A stretch of 16,459 nucleotides of DNA from Phascolarctobacterium_B sp045598345 (GCA_045598345.1 JAZLLX010000032.1:1-16459); one strand, 5' to 3'. Shown: positions 5,308 through 13,973, counted from the first letter of the stretch. Numbers and translations: made by a program. Notes: generated by a model from the letters alone, not told the origin.

Positions 5308-6540
5308 ATGAATTTTGAAAGAAAGTTTTATCTTGACAAATTGATACAGAGCAGATTTAACGGTATGATTAAGATTGTAACGGGTATTCGCAGGGTCGGC
5401 AAATCATATTTGTTATTTAATTTGTTCAAACGCTATTTGTTGGATTCCGGGGTAAAAGACAGCCATATTATTTCCTTGCAACTTGACGATATACAAAATG
5501 AATCTTTATGCAATCCTAAGGAATGTTATGAATATGTCAGGAAACATATATCTGCCAGAGGGCAGTACTACCTTTTGCTGGATGAAATTCAGTTAATGAA
5601 AAATTTCACAGGGGTTTTGAACAGTTTTTTGCACATCTCAAATCTTGATGTTTATGTAACTGGTTCCAACTCACGGTTTTTGAGCAGGGATGTGGCAACA
5701 GAGTTTCGTGGACGGGGCAGCGAAATTCATCTTTGGCCTTTGACTTTTAAAGAGGTATATGATGTCAAGGGCAATAATTTTGATGAATGTTGGCTTGATT
5801 ATTGGACTTATGGCGGTATGCCGATGGTACAAAATACAAGTGTTGATGGTAAAATAGAATACTTGCAGAATATTTTTAGAACCACCTATCTGCGTGACCT
5901 GATTGAGCGTAATAAAATAAACAATGAGGCGGAGTTTGGTGAACTTATTGATGTGGTAGCGTCATCCGTGGGAGGTTTGACTAATCCAAATAAATTGGCA
6001 TTGACTTTTAAGAGTAAGAAAAATATTTCCCTTTCCGCACCGACCATTAAGCGGTATTTGGATTATTTGGAGGATGCGTTTATAGTTGAAGCGGCAAAAC
6101 GGTATGATGTGAAGGGAAAACGGTATATTGCAACACCTTTGAAATATTATTATCAGGATGTTGGCTTGCGTAACTCCAGATTGGGAATGAGGCAGTTGGA
6201 AGAGAATCATATTATGGAAAATGTTGTATATAACGAACTTCGTCAAAGGGGATATCAGGTTGATGTAGGGATGGTTGAGGTTCTTGAACCTAAAGACGGT
6301 GGTTATTCCCAAAAACAGACAGAGGTTGATTTTGTTGTAAATTGCGGGTATGAGCGAAAGTATATTCAAGTGGTTTATGGATTTGGTTCGGAGGAAAAAT
6401 TCGCTCAGGAATTACGGCCGCTTAAGGCAATTGGAGATTCTTTTGAAAAAATAGTTATTTGCCGCAATAATGTTGTGCCTCATAGAAATGAAAATGGTTT
6501 TACAATTTTGTCGCTGAAAGATTTTTTGTTACAGCCGTAA
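5308..6540 (+). CDS. ATP-binding protein of the AAA_14/DUF4143 family
   Basis: The 410-residue product has a P-loop GIRRVGKS at residues 26-33, a Walker B strand YYLLLDEIQ with D92 and E93, and TGSNSRFLS (about 118-126) at the sensor position followed by EFRGRGSEIHLWPLTFKEV. These are hallmarks of AAA_14 ATPases. The C-terminal half matches DUF4143: YLRDLIERN, a winged-helix-like part (LSAPTIKRYLDYLEDAFIVE), then YYQDVGLRN and VDFVVNCG, the last resembling a PD-(D/E)xK-like nuclease core that is often degenerate. The ATG at 5308 is chosen because AAGAGGTG (5295-5302) precedes it; the 26 in-frame codons upstream overlap the promoter. The gene stands alone, with its own promoter, between copies of one repeat. 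These ATPases are very common in bacteria and archaea; their role is unclear, and links to transfer or defence are only proposed. Confidence 0.9.
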   Translation: MNFERKFYLDKLIQSRFNGMIKIVTGIRRVGKSYLLFNLFKRYLLDSGVKDSHIISLQLDDIQNESLCNPKECYEYVRKHISARGQYYLLLDEIQLMKNFTGVLNSFLHISNLDVYVTGSNSRFLSRDVATEFRGRGSEIHLWPLTFKEVYDVKGNNFDECWLDYWTYGGMPMVQNTSVDGKIEYLQNIFRTTYLRDLIERNKINNEAEFGELIDVVASSVGGLTNPNKLALTFKSKKNISLSAPTIKRYLDYLEDAFIVEAAKRYDVKGKRYIATPLKYYYQDVGLRNSRLGMRQLEENHIMENVVYNELRQRGYQVDVGMVEVLEPKDGGYSQKQTEVDFVVNCGYERKYIQVVYGFGSEEKFAQELRPLKAIGDSFEKIVICRNNVVPHRNENGFTILSLKDFLLQP

Positions 6541-6566
6541 TAGGAATGTTATTTTAAGCAAACAAT

Positions 6567-6656
6567 GTTTTCTGCGTAATCCGTACCCCGGTCGCTGAAA
6601 AAATTATAAGTTATAAGTTAAAAATGAAAAATTATGGTAAGATGTTCCTGTGATTA
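6567..6656. repeat. Composite intergenic repeat, copy B (matches 4758-4848)
   Basis: This 90-base block, from GTTTTCTGCGTAATCCG through CGCTGAAAAAATTATAAG to TTCCTGTGATTA, repeats the 4758-4848 block in the same orientation with about five differences. The pair brackets the ATPase gene, so recombination between them would remove it. Confidence 0.8.
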
Positions 6657-6931
6657 TATTTCAGGTATTAGGTGTCAGGTGCTAGGGTTCAGAGAAGTTC
6701 GCATTAAGCGGACTCTTGCCCTCTTTGCAAAGAGGGTGGCTTGCCTAAAGGAACACAGAAGGGCAAGACGGGTGATTTTTTATTCTAATCACAGGAACTT
6801 TTTACCATCATTTCACATTTCACAATTCACATTTCTAATTCTTATCGTACTTTTCCCCACACCCCTGCCCCTCTCCCCAAGGAGAGGGTAACTTTCGCAC
6901 TATGCCAACTTGTCTGCTATAATCACAGGAA
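6657..6931. repeat. Mosaic of repeat fragments between the ATPase gene and mfd
   Basis: In order there are: a TATTAGGTGTCAGGTG stretch with AGAGAAGTTCGCATTAAGCG, like 5128-5163; an 18-bp perfect palindrome CCCTCTTTGCAAAGAGGG (6719-6736); inverted TAATCACAGGAA copies at 6786-6797 and 6920-6931; CACATTTCACAATTCACATT simple repeats; and CCCTCTCC-CCAA-GGAGAGGG (6869-6888). Part of it lies opposite in direction to copies A-C. The short open frames crossing it follow no gene-like pattern, so no gene is called. Confidence 0.65.
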
Positions 6932-6990
6932 CATTTTTCCATATTTGTTCTTTGCTCTTTGACCTTTGCTCTGACATTTTGAATTTTGCA

Positions 6991-7019
6991 TTGTGAATTT
7001 TGAATTGGAAGAGTATAAT
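6991..7019 (+). promoter_or_regulatory. Possible mfd promoter immediately before the start codon
   Basis: TTGTGA (6991-6996), a 17-base spacer and TATAAT (7014-7019) make a good promoter match, but the ATG at 7029 is only 10 bases after the -10 box. Transcription from it would start at about 7026 and give a nearly leaderless mRNA. A more distal start or read-through is possible. Confidence 0.45.
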
Positions 7020-7028
7020 ATAAATAAT

Positions 7029-10000
7029 ATGCAGAACATAGTTGTGAATGCGGTGAGGGCAGGCGGGGACGTTCAAACTGCTCTTGCACTGCATAAAAAA
7101 AATAGGGGTGTTAATTTAACCGGGTTGGCAAATTCTGCAAAGTCGGTCTTTTCTGTTGCTTTGGCAGAGGAACTTAATGCCTGTGCCAAGATTTTTTGCG
7201 TTGCCACACGGGACGAAATTAAAGCATATAAGTCAGAACTGGCTTTTCTTTTTCCTAAAGAAAACATTGTGGAACTTTATCCCCGGGATTTGTTAAAGGT
7301 GAATTCCGACACTCAGAGTTTGGAAGTTGCCACCGCCCGTGCCAGCGCTTTCCGCATTATGCGGGGGGAGGTGCAGGGTGTGGTTTTCGTAACGGCAGAG
7401 GCACTTTTGCAAAGACAAAGCAATATGCGGAGCGAAGCCATCCCTTTGCAGTTGGCGGTGGGTGATAATTATGACCAAAGTTTGTTGATTAAGGGATTGG
7501 CAAAGGTTGGATATGAACGGACTGATATGGTGGAAGCAGTTGGACAGTTTGCTGTGCGGGGAGCAATTTTAGATGTGTTCCCGCTTGGGGCGGAGAATCC
7601 TTTGCGGTTGGAATGGTTTGACGAGCAAATTGAGAGTATGCGGACTTTTTCTTTGGCAAATCAGCGTAGTCAAACACTTTTGCAGAAAGTCAGCATTAGT
7701 CCAATTCATGTGGAGGATGGGGAAAAGACCGCTACTTTGTTTGACTGTTGTTGCAAGGACAGTTTGATTTTCCTTGACGAGCCCGGCAGGATTTGGGAGA
7801 TGCTGGAGCGGTTGGCCAAGGAAAATCTGAACTACGAAAAGGAAATTTTCCGTCCTGAGAAATTGGAGAGTGCTGCCGACAAACTTTCGGCGTTCTCTTT
7901 CAGCGCTTTGGGGCATACGCATTTCCGTTCTTACGAACAAAGGTCCGTATCTGTGCGGAACGGCACTGCTTATAACCATAATATGAACTTGCTTCAGGAA
8001 GATTTGGCAAGTTATTTGGCGGACGGAAAAACTCCTCTGATAATGCTTGCCAATACCATGAAGGCACGGGCGTTTGCGGATAATCTGAATGTTAATTCTT
8101 TGAGTGCGGTTTTCAGTGACAGGGAAATTGTACCGAATAAAATCAATTTGCTTACCGGCAATCTGGAACATGGTTTTCGTTTTTGGAATGAGAACTGGGT
8201 TTTGATTGCGGAGAATGATATTTTCGGTATGAAAAAACGCAAGTCCCCCTATGCCAAAAAGATGGGGGAACAACTGCGTTATTTTAATGACATCAAGGCG
8301 GGGGATTATGTGGTTCACGCCATTCACGGCATAGGCCGGTATGAGGGCGTGAAGAATATGGTGCAGAACGGGGTTCATACGGATTATCTGACAATTTGCT
8401 ACGCAGATGAGGGGCGTTTGTATGTACCTGTAGACCAGGTCGCGCTTTTGCATAAATATGTGGGCAACGAGGACAGCACCCCCCGGCTTTCCAAGATGGG
8501 CGGGGAGGACTGGAAACGGGCCAAGAGCAGGGCGGCAAAGGCCATTACTATTTTGGCGGAGGAACTTTTGCGGCTCTATGCCCAGCGGACGGTGGCGGCA
8601 GGACACGCTTTTGCACCAGACACCGTATTTCAGAAAGAGTTTGAGGATGGGTTCCCCTTTGAGGAAACGCCTGACCAGTTGCAAGCCATCAGGGAGATAA
8701 AAAAAGATATGGAGTCCAACCGGCCTATGGAAAGATTGCTTTGCGGTGATGTGGGTTATGGCAAGACGGAAGTGGCTTTGCGGGCGGCGTTCAAGGCAGT
8801 AATGGATGGCAAGCAGGTGGCGGTGTTGGTGCCGACAACGGTTTTGGCACAGCAGCATCATTTGACTTTTACCCAGAGGATGCGGGGCTTTGGACCCAAT
8901 GTGGCTTTATTGAACCGTTTTGTTACCCCAAAACAACAAAAGAAGATTTTGGAAGATTTGGCAAAGGGGGATGTGGATATAGTTATCGGCACTCACCGGC
9001 TTTTGCAGAGTGATGTGATTTTCCGTGATTTAGGTTTGCTGATTATTGATGAGGAACAGCGTTTTGGTGTAGGTCAGAAAGAAAAAATAAAAAAATGGAA
9101 GACGGGAATTGATGTCCTTTCCTTAAGCGCCACGCCCATTCCCCGCACTTTGCATTTGGCATTGGTGAATGGCAGGGATATGAGTGTTATTGAAACCCCG
9201 CCCGAAGACCGCCTGCCGGTGGAAACTTTTGTAGCGGAATATGACGACAATATGGTTAAGGAAGCCATTGAGCGTGAACTCCGCCGGGGTGGGCAGATTT
9301 TTTATATTCACAACCGTATTGAAAATTTGCCTGCTATTGAATTGCGGCTACACCGTTTGGTGCCCGGTATGCGGATTGTGACAGGGCATGGCAGGATGCC
9401 GCAGGGTCAGCTGGAAGAAGCCATGATGGATTTTTATAATGGTGAATGTGATTTGCTTTTGTGTACAACGATAGTTGAGAACGGTTTGGACGTGCCTAAG
9501 GCAAATACAATGATTGTGGATGGGGCAGACCATTACGGGTTAAGCCAACTTTACCAAATGCGTGGCAGGGTGGGACGTTCCAGCCGTTTGGCATATGCTT
9601 ATTTGTTGTATAGAAAAAACAAAATGTTGAGCGAAGTGGCATCCAAACGCTTGCAGGCCATCCGTGATTTTACAGAGTTGGGGGCGGGGTTCAAAATTGC
9701 TATGCGTGATTTGGAAATTCGCGGGGCAGGTAATATTTTAGGTGCGGAACAACACGGGCATATTGCTGGAGTCGGGTTTCACGAGTATTGTACGATGCTG
9801 GAACAAACCATCCGCCGTTTGAAAACCGGTCAGGATGAGGAAAGGAAAGAGCCGCAGCCGGTGTTGGAAATACCTGTGGATGCTTATATTTCTGACGACT
9901 ATATTGAGCAGCCACGGTTCAAAATGGAAGTGTACCGACATTTGGCGGAGTTGGAATATGCGGAAAAGGACGAGTATTTGCAGGAACTGGAAGACCGTTT

Positions 10001-10286
10001 CGGCAAACCGCCGGAGGAAGTAGTCACCCTGTGGCGGGTGGCATGTCTTAGGGCATTATGCCGCAATTTGAAGATTCGTGGTATTCATGTTCACACGGGG
10101 GAAATCCGCATTGTGTTCGCACATCAGTCATTAGTCAATCCGCAAGCGTTAGTCGGCCTAATCAGCGGGTACAAGAATAAAATGCGTTTTATCCAATCCC
10201 ATGACCCGGTATTACTCTACAAGGACAGGGATGTTGATATACAGGCGTTACAGTGGTTGGAGGAGACCTTGCCGAAATTAGTATGA
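7029..10286 (+). CDS. mfd: Transcription-repair coupling factor Mfd
   Basis: Mfd is an ATP-driven translocase that removes RNA polymerase stalled at DNA lesions and recruits UvrA for nucleotide excision repair. The 1085-residue product shows the full layout. A UvrB-like N-terminal part begins near LTGLANSAKSVF, and the RNA-polymerase-interacting CarD-like domain starts at about residue 425 (GDYVVHAIHGIGRYEG). The helicase core has Walker A GDVGYGKT (573-580), the DEEQ box (674-677), SATPIPRT (about 700) and QMRGRVGRS (about 843-851), and a C-terminal TRCF domain follows. Length is slightly below the usual 1150. The ATG at 7029 is chosen because the distance to the conserved LTGL motif matches Bacillus Mfd. 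GGAAGAG lies 15 bases upstream, farther than usual. Its stop overlaps the flippase start (ATGA at 10283-10286), and mfd followed by a SpoVB/YabM-type gene resembles the order in Bacillus. Confidence 0.97.
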   Translation: MQNIVVNAVRAGGDVQTALALHKKNRGVNLTGLANSAKSVFSVALAEELNACAKIFCVATRDEIKAYKSELAFLFPKENIVELYPRDLLKVNSDTQSLEVATARASAFRIMRGEVQGVVFVTAEALLQRQSNMRSEAIPLQLAVGDNYDQSLLIKGLAKVGYERTDMVEAVGQFAVRGAILDVFPLGAENPLRLEWFDEQIESMRTFSLANQRSQTLLQKVSISPIHVEDGEKTATLFDCCCKDSLIFLDEPGRIWEMLERLAKENLNYEKEIFRPEKLESAADKLSAFSFSALGHTHFRSYEQRSVSVRNGTAYNHNMNLLQEDLASYLADGKTPLIMLANTMKARAFADNLNVNSLSAVFSDREIVPNKINLLTGNLEHGFRFWNENWVLIAENDIFGMKKRKSPYAKKMGEQLRYFNDIKAGDYVVHAIHGIGRYEGVKNMVQNGVHTDYLTICYADEGRLYVPVDQVALLHKYVGNEDSTPRLSKMGGEDWKRAKSRAAKAITILAEELLRLYAQRTVAAGHAFAPDTVFQKEFEDGFPFEETPDQLQAIREIKKDMESNRPMERLLCGDVGYGKTEVALRAAFKAVMDGKQVAVLVPTTVLAQQHHLTFTQRMRGFGPNVALLNRFVTPKQQKKILEDLAKGDVDIVIGTHRLLQSDVIFRDLGLLIIDEEQRFGVGQKEKIKKWKTGIDVLSLSATPIPRTLHLALVNGRDMSVIETPPEDRLPVETFVAEYDDNMVKEAIERELRRGGQIFYIHNRIENLPAIELRLHRLVPGMRIVTGHGRMPQGQLEEAMMDFYNGECDLLLCTTIVENGLDVPKANTMIVDGADHYGLSQLYQMRGRVGRSSRLAYAYLLYRKNKMLSEVASKRLQAIRDFTELGAGFKIAMRDLEIRGAGNILGAEQHGHIAGVGFHEYCTMLEQTIRRLKTGQDEERKEPQPVLEIPVDAYISDDYIEQPRFKMEVYRHLAELEYAEKDEYLQELEDRFGKPPEEVVTLWRVACLRALCRNLKIRGIHVHTGEIRIVFAHQSLVNPQALVGLISGYKNKMRFIQSHDPVLLYKDRDVDIQALQWLEETLPKLV

Positions 10287-11803
10287 ATTTTTTGCGTGGT
10301 GCCGCAATTTTGACTTTTGCCGGCATTGGGGTAAAAGTTTTAGGCGGTGTGAACAGAATATTGTTGAGCAGATTGCTGGGGGGCGAGGGCATTGGCATTT
10401 ACCAGATGGCCTACCCGGTGTATTTGCTTTTTGCCGCTTTGGCAGGGGCCGGGTTTCCCATTGCAGTAAGTATTTTGGTGAGTGAAAAATTAGCCAAAGG
10501 CGATGGGAACGTTGTACAGGGGCTGTGGCCTGCCCTGATAAAAATGTTAGGCACCTTGGGTCTGGTGATGTCCGTCCTGGTATATTTTTTGGCAGAACAC
10601 TTGATCGCAACAGGCCTTATCAGTGATGCCAGGGCGTATTGGGGGATAATGGCACTTTTGCCGGCTATTTTCTTTTCATTGGTTTTGGGCGGCATGAGAG
10701 GATATTTTCAAGGTCATCAGTTGATGCATCCCACCGCTGTCAGTCAAATCTTGGAACAGTTTTTCCGTGTGGTTTCCATGCTGGTAATGGCTTATTTCTT
10801 ATTGCCTTACGGTTTGACTTATGCGGCGGCAGGGGCGGCAGGCGGTGCCAGCATCGGTGCACTCTTCGGCATTTTGGCACTTTTGCCTTTCAGAAGCAAG
10901 GTGTTGAAAAAGTTGGGAACGGGCACAAAAAGCACCTTTGATTTCAGTTTGATTACCCGTTTTTTCCGTTTGGCAATTCCTGTTTCTTTGGCAGGACTGG
11001 TTATCCCTTTAACCGCCTTGTTAGACATGTTCTTTGTGCCACGGTGCCTGATGCTGGGCGGTTTGAGCCAGGTGGAAAGCACCATTCATTTTGGCTATTT
11101 GGCAGGCATGGCGCAACCTTTAATTTTGCTTTCCATTATTCCCGTATCTTCCATAGTATTCAGTATGGTTCCTGCCCTCACCAGTTTGGGCGGCAGTGAT
11201 AAAATAAAGCAATCAGAAATTCTCTATTCTGCGTGGAAATGGGTGCTGCTGATTACGGTACCTGCAGGTTTGGGCATGAGCGTTTTGGGCGGACCTTTGG
11301 CTATATTCCTTTACGCAGCATCGGGGGCGGGGGATGCAATGATACATAGCGGCATAAGCATTATCCTTTTAGGTCTGATGTTGCTCTCCAGCGGTGCTTT
11401 GATGGGGCTGGCAAAAACTAATGTGCCGGTGCTAAATCTTTTAATCGGGGCAGGGGTTAAGGTTGGCTGTTTGTGTTTTTTTGCCAGAGAAATTATCGGC
11501 TGTGCATGGGCTACAAATGCCAACTATGCTTTGACTGCTTTACTAAACATTGTGGTCCTGACAATTTGCGGTTACCGCTTCCCGTATATGCTTTTTGGCA
11601 AAATAATTTTAGCAGGAATGGTAATGGGTGGCATGGTATATGTTTGTTTTGATGTTTTGCAACCGTTGATGGGGAATAATTTTGCTACCCTTTTGGCAGT
11701 GGTGGCGGGTGCAATAATTTATTGCGGAACAATCTTTACATTAAAAGTAGTAACTTGGCACGAATTGTGCTACAATAAAAGAAAAGGAGATGATAAAAAA
11801 TGA
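10283..11803 (+). CDS. SpoVB/YabM-type polysaccharide flippase (MOP superfamily)
   Basis: This 506-residue integral membrane protein has about 14 hydrophobic segments across its length. The N-terminus, FLRGAAILTFAGIGVKVLG, followed by NRILLSRLLGGEGIGIYQMA, is typical of the Polysacc_synt family that includes SpoVB, YabM and MurJ-like lipid-linked oligosaccharide flippases. Such proteins move undecaprenyl-linked sugars across the cytoplasmic membrane for wall, capsule or spore cortex synthesis; the substrate cannot be told here. The ATG at 10283 overlaps the mfd stop and fits the family start; GGAGGAG (10258-10264) is 18 bases away, so coupling to mfd translation is likely. The next gene again begins in an ATGA overlap. 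It could be the YabM ortholog rather than SpoVB, and it does not by itself show that the organism sporulates. Confidence 0.9.
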   Translation: MNFLRGAAILTFAGIGVKVLGGVNRILLSRLLGGEGIGIYQMAYPVYLLFAALAGAGFPIAVSILVSEKLAKGDGNVVQGLWPALIKMLGTLGLVMSVLVYFLAEHLIATGLISDARAYWGIMALLPAIFFSLVLGGMRGYFQGHQLMHPTAVSQILEQFFRVVSMLVMAYFLLPYGLTYAAAGAAGGASIGALFGILALLPFRSKVLKKLGTGTKSTFDFSLITRFFRLAIPVSLAGLVIPLTALLDMFFVPRCLMLGGLSQVESTIHFGYLAGMAQPLILLSIIPVSSIVFSMVPALTSLGGSDKIKQSEILYSAWKWVLLITVPAGLGMSVLGGPLAIFLYAASGAGDAMIHSGISIILLGLMLLSSGALMGLAKTNVPVLNLLIGAGVKVGCLCFFAREIIGCAWATNANYALTALLNIVVLTICGYRFPYMLFGKIILAGMVMGGMVYVCFDVLQPLMGNNFATLLAVVAGAIIYCGTIFTLKVVTWHELCYNKRKGDDKK

Positions 11804-12438
11804 AAACAGTATTGAAATCAGTTTTAGCAATTATTTTGGTGGCAATCATTGCCTTTGCAGGGTGGTTTTTCTTGGTATTTTCCAAGACACCGTTGTATTC
11901 CCTGGGCATGGTTGGTTATGCTTATTACACCAAAGATTTCCCCCGCTTTGAACGGCATGTGGATTTGGGGGCCATTGTGAACAACGGTTATTCCACTTTG
12001 GAACAGGCCTATTTCAAAAATGTGTCCCAGGCGGCCAAGACCACAGTGGCAAAGGCGGTTGCCAAGGTGGCATCCAAGAACGCCCTTTTAGGCGCATTGG
12101 TGGGTAAGCAAGTCAATAAGGTTGTGGAAAAAGCGGAAGGAACAACCAAGGACAAAATCACGGCAGAAGTACGCAAATATGCCAAGGCCTATTTTGCAAA
12201 GCCGGAGGAAGCCGCTGCGGAGGGAACAGAATCCCAAAGCAATTTGAAACTGAAGGACTTGAAACAAGTCAGCAAGACAGATACTTCTGCTTTGATGAGC
12301 ATTTTTTTGGAAAATGGCAAGAAAGAGGTTCTGCCCATCAATTTAAGCATGTCCAAGATTGACAAGGACGAGTGGAAAGTTGTGGCAATTCAAAACTTAG
12401 ATTTTATTGTTGCTAACGCTAAAAAATTCAAGGAATAA
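11800..12438 (+). CDS. DUF2939-like membrane-anchored protein
   Basis: The 212-residue product has one N-terminal transmembrane helix (about 5-27), then TPLYSLGMVGYAYYTKDFPR and FERHVDLGAIV. This matches the pattern of DUF2939 proteins, in which a 'SPxYxL..A....D...F..yVD' segment follows the anchor. Residues 75-115 are alanine- and lysine-rich and helical, a linker around 145-160 is rich in acidic residues, and the C-terminal part (EWKVVAIQNLDFIVANA) looks like a beta-rich domain facing outside. An AAAGGAG site precedes the ATG, which overlaps the flippase stop in ATGA. It ends 9 bases before the RNase G gene. The function of this family is unknown; placement between a flippase and RNase G gives little clue. 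The assignment is from pattern memory, not a search. Confidence 0.65.
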   Translation: MKTVLKSVLAIILVAIIAFAGWFFLVFSKTPLYSLGMVGYAYYTKDFPRFERHVDLGAIVNNGYSTLEQAYFKNVSQAAKTTVAKAVAKVASKNALLGALVGKQVNKVVEKAEGTTKDKITAEVRKYAKAYFAKPEEAAAEGTESQSNLKLKDLKQVSKTDTSALMSIFLENGKKEVLPINLSMSKIDKDEWKVVAIQNLDFIVANAKKFKE

Positions 12439-12447
12439 AACTGACTG

Positions 12448-13848
12448 ATGGCAAAAATTGTAATGTCCGTAAGTAAAGATGAGGCCCGGATGGCGCTTTT
12501 GGAAAATGACCGTCTGATGGAATATATGTTGGAGCGGGAAACCGGCAACAATTTGGTCGGCAGCATTTACAAAGGTGTTGTCAATCGGGTCGTCCGCAGT
12601 ATTCAGGCCGCTTTCATTGATATCGGGCAGGACCAAAATGCTTTTCTTTACATGGGGGACAAGCCCCTGACGGAGGGCCAGCCGGTTTTAATTCAGATTG
12701 ACAAGGATGCCCGTGGCACCAAGGGACCCACGGCTACACGGGCCATTACTCTGCCCGGCAAATTTGTAGTGCTGCTGTTGAATGCTGATTATGTGGGGGT
12801 ATCCCGCAAAATTACGGATAACACGGAACGGCAGCGATTGGAAGAAATTTGCAACAAACTCCGGCCCCAGGGAATCGGAGTGGTGGTGCGGACTGCGGCG
12901 GAGGGGGTGCCGGAGGAACTTTTGCGTCAGGATTTGGACGATTTGTTGGAAGAGTACAGGGTTTTGAACGCAAGGGAAAAGATGGCCAAGGGTGCCGCCC
13001 TTTTGCACCGGGAGTTGGATTTGCCCATTCGCATTATCCGGGATTACCTTAGCATGAATTTGGAAGAAATCATTGTTGATGACAAGCTGACTTTCAACCG
13101 CATCAAGGAACTTTTAGATACCCTGTCCATTCAAGCACCTGCTCTAAAACTGCACGAAGGCGAGGATATTTTCAGTTTCTATCATTTGAACGAGGCAATA
13201 CAGGAAACCGTCAGCAGGCAAGTGGCGCTGCCCGGCGGCGGTACCTTGGTTATTGACCACACGGAGGCCATGACGGTTATTGATGTGAACAGCGGCAGTT
13301 TTAATGACAGGGATAATTTGGAAGAAACCACTTTGGAAATTAACCGTCAGGCAGCAATGGAGATTGCCCGCCAGCTCAGGTTGCGGGATATTGGCGGCAT
13401 CATAGTTGTGGACTTTATTGATATGCACAAGGACGCACAAAAGTTGCAGATTATGAGCACTTTGCAGGCGGCGTTGGAAGGGGACAGGATGCGGCCGAAG
13501 GTACAGGATATTACGGTGCTGAATCTGGTGGAAATTACCCGAAAAAAATCACGTCAAAATTTGAGCACTGCCCTTTTTGAAGAATGTCCCGCCTGTCACG
13601 GAACCGGGAAAATTTTCAGCAGGGATACTTTGATTTTGGAAATCCGCCGTCGGCTTAGGGCATTGATGCAACAGCCGGGCAGTTCCAAAAAACTGCTTTT
13701 GCAGGTTCATCCCTGGTTGAAAGATATGCTCAGGGAGCGGGAAATCAGGGATTGGGAAAAAGAGTTTGCTTGCAGCATTGCGGTGGAATTTCATCAGGAA
13801 TTTCATCCCGACACTTTGCAAATTCTTGACAATGATATTGACAAATAG
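12448..13848 (+). CDS. rng: Ribonuclease G/E-family endoribonuclease
   Basis: RNase E/G enzymes cleave single-stranded RNA near 5' ends in rRNA maturation and mRNA decay. The 466-residue product has the S1 domain (about 35-115, GSIYKGVVNRVVRSIQAAFI and DIGQDQNAFLY), the 5' sensor region, and catalytic Asp279 (VIDVNSG) and Asp322 (VVDFIDM). Their 43-residue spacing equals that of D303/D346 in E. coli RNase E. The zinc-link motif CPAC (C380, C383) lies 58 residues beyond Asp322, also as in RNase E. The protein ends soon after, lacking the long RNase E scaffold tail, so RNase G is the better name. The ATG follows the upstream stop by 9 bases with a weak AAGGA 13 bases before it. The end of the gene contains the promoter of the following ribosomal-protein operon. 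Its place before rplU is a common genomic arrangement. Confidence 0.93.
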   Translation: MAKIVMSVSKDEARMALLENDRLMEYMLERETGNNLVGSIYKGVVNRVVRSIQAAFIDIGQDQNAFLYMGDKPLTEGQPVLIQIDKDARGTKGPTATRAITLPGKFVVLLLNADYVGVSRKITDNTERQRLEEICNKLRPQGIGVVVRTAAEGVPEELLRQDLDDLLEEYRVLNAREKMAKGAALLHRELDLPIRIIRDYLSMNLEEIIVDDKLTFNRIKELLDTLSIQAPALKLHEGEDIFSFYHLNEAIQETVSRQVALPGGGTLVIDHTEAMTVIDVNSGSFNDRDNLEETTLEINRQAAMEIARQLRLRDIGGIIVVDFIDMHKDAQKLQIMSTLQAALEGDRMRPKVQDITVLNLVEITRKKSRQNLSTALFEECPACHGTGKIFSRDTLILEIRRRLRALMQQPGSSKKLLLQVHPWLKDMLREREIRDWEKEFACSIAVEFHQEFHPDTLQILDNDIDK

Positions 13849-13866
13849 AGTAAGTTATAGTAATAT
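13838..13866 (+). promoter_or_regulatory. Promoter of the rplU-prp-rpmA operon
   Basis: TTGACA (13838-13843), 17 bases and TAATAT (13861-13866) form a near-perfect sigma-A promoter whose -35 box lies inside the last codons of the RNase G gene. The predicted start at about 13873 falls at the foot of the first leader hairpin. Confidence 0.85.
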
Positions 13867-13871
13867 ATGCG

Positions 13872-13966
13872 GGCATGAACTCGCTTGAGTTTGTCCCAAA
13901 CCGCACAGAGAGGTTCCTAAAAACCCGTAAGGGTTACCGTATTTGGCGAGTATCAATGAAGGGAGG
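13872..13966 (+). ncRNA. Ribosomal protein L21 leader RNA
   Basis: Between the promoter and rplU lies a structured leader. A first stem is made by GGGCATGAACTC with GAGTTTGTCCC (13872-13898, one bulge). AACCGCACAGAGAGGTT follows, with AACC pairing to GGTT, and then AACCC-GTAA-GGGTT. This order and the CCGCACA...GGTT / ACCCG...GGGTT pattern resemble the L21 leader family (Rfam L21_leader) of Firmicutes, in which L21 is thought to repress its own operon. The leader ends at the GGGAGG site (13961-13966). The family match is from memory. Confidence 0.7.
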
Positions 13967-13973
13967 AAAACAG

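Noticed and set aside
5308..6540. Naming the ATPase a defence protein
   Set aside because: DUF4143 ATPases are widespread outside defence islands, and nothing adjacent supports the role.
4653..6656. Insertion sequence or transposon around the ATPase gene
   Set aside because: No transposase, no terminal inverted repeats at both ends and no clear target duplication were found; the direct repeats alone do not show this.
6634..7094. Short frames on both strands before mfd
   Set aside because: They cross repeat mosaic and low-complexity DNA, lack ribosome binding sites and would overlap each other.
7569..8861. A 430-codon open frame on the minus strand inside mfd
   Set aside because: It lies fully opposite a confident Mfd coding region, lacks recognisable motifs, and its His/Pro/Gln-rich composition is typical of antisense shadows.
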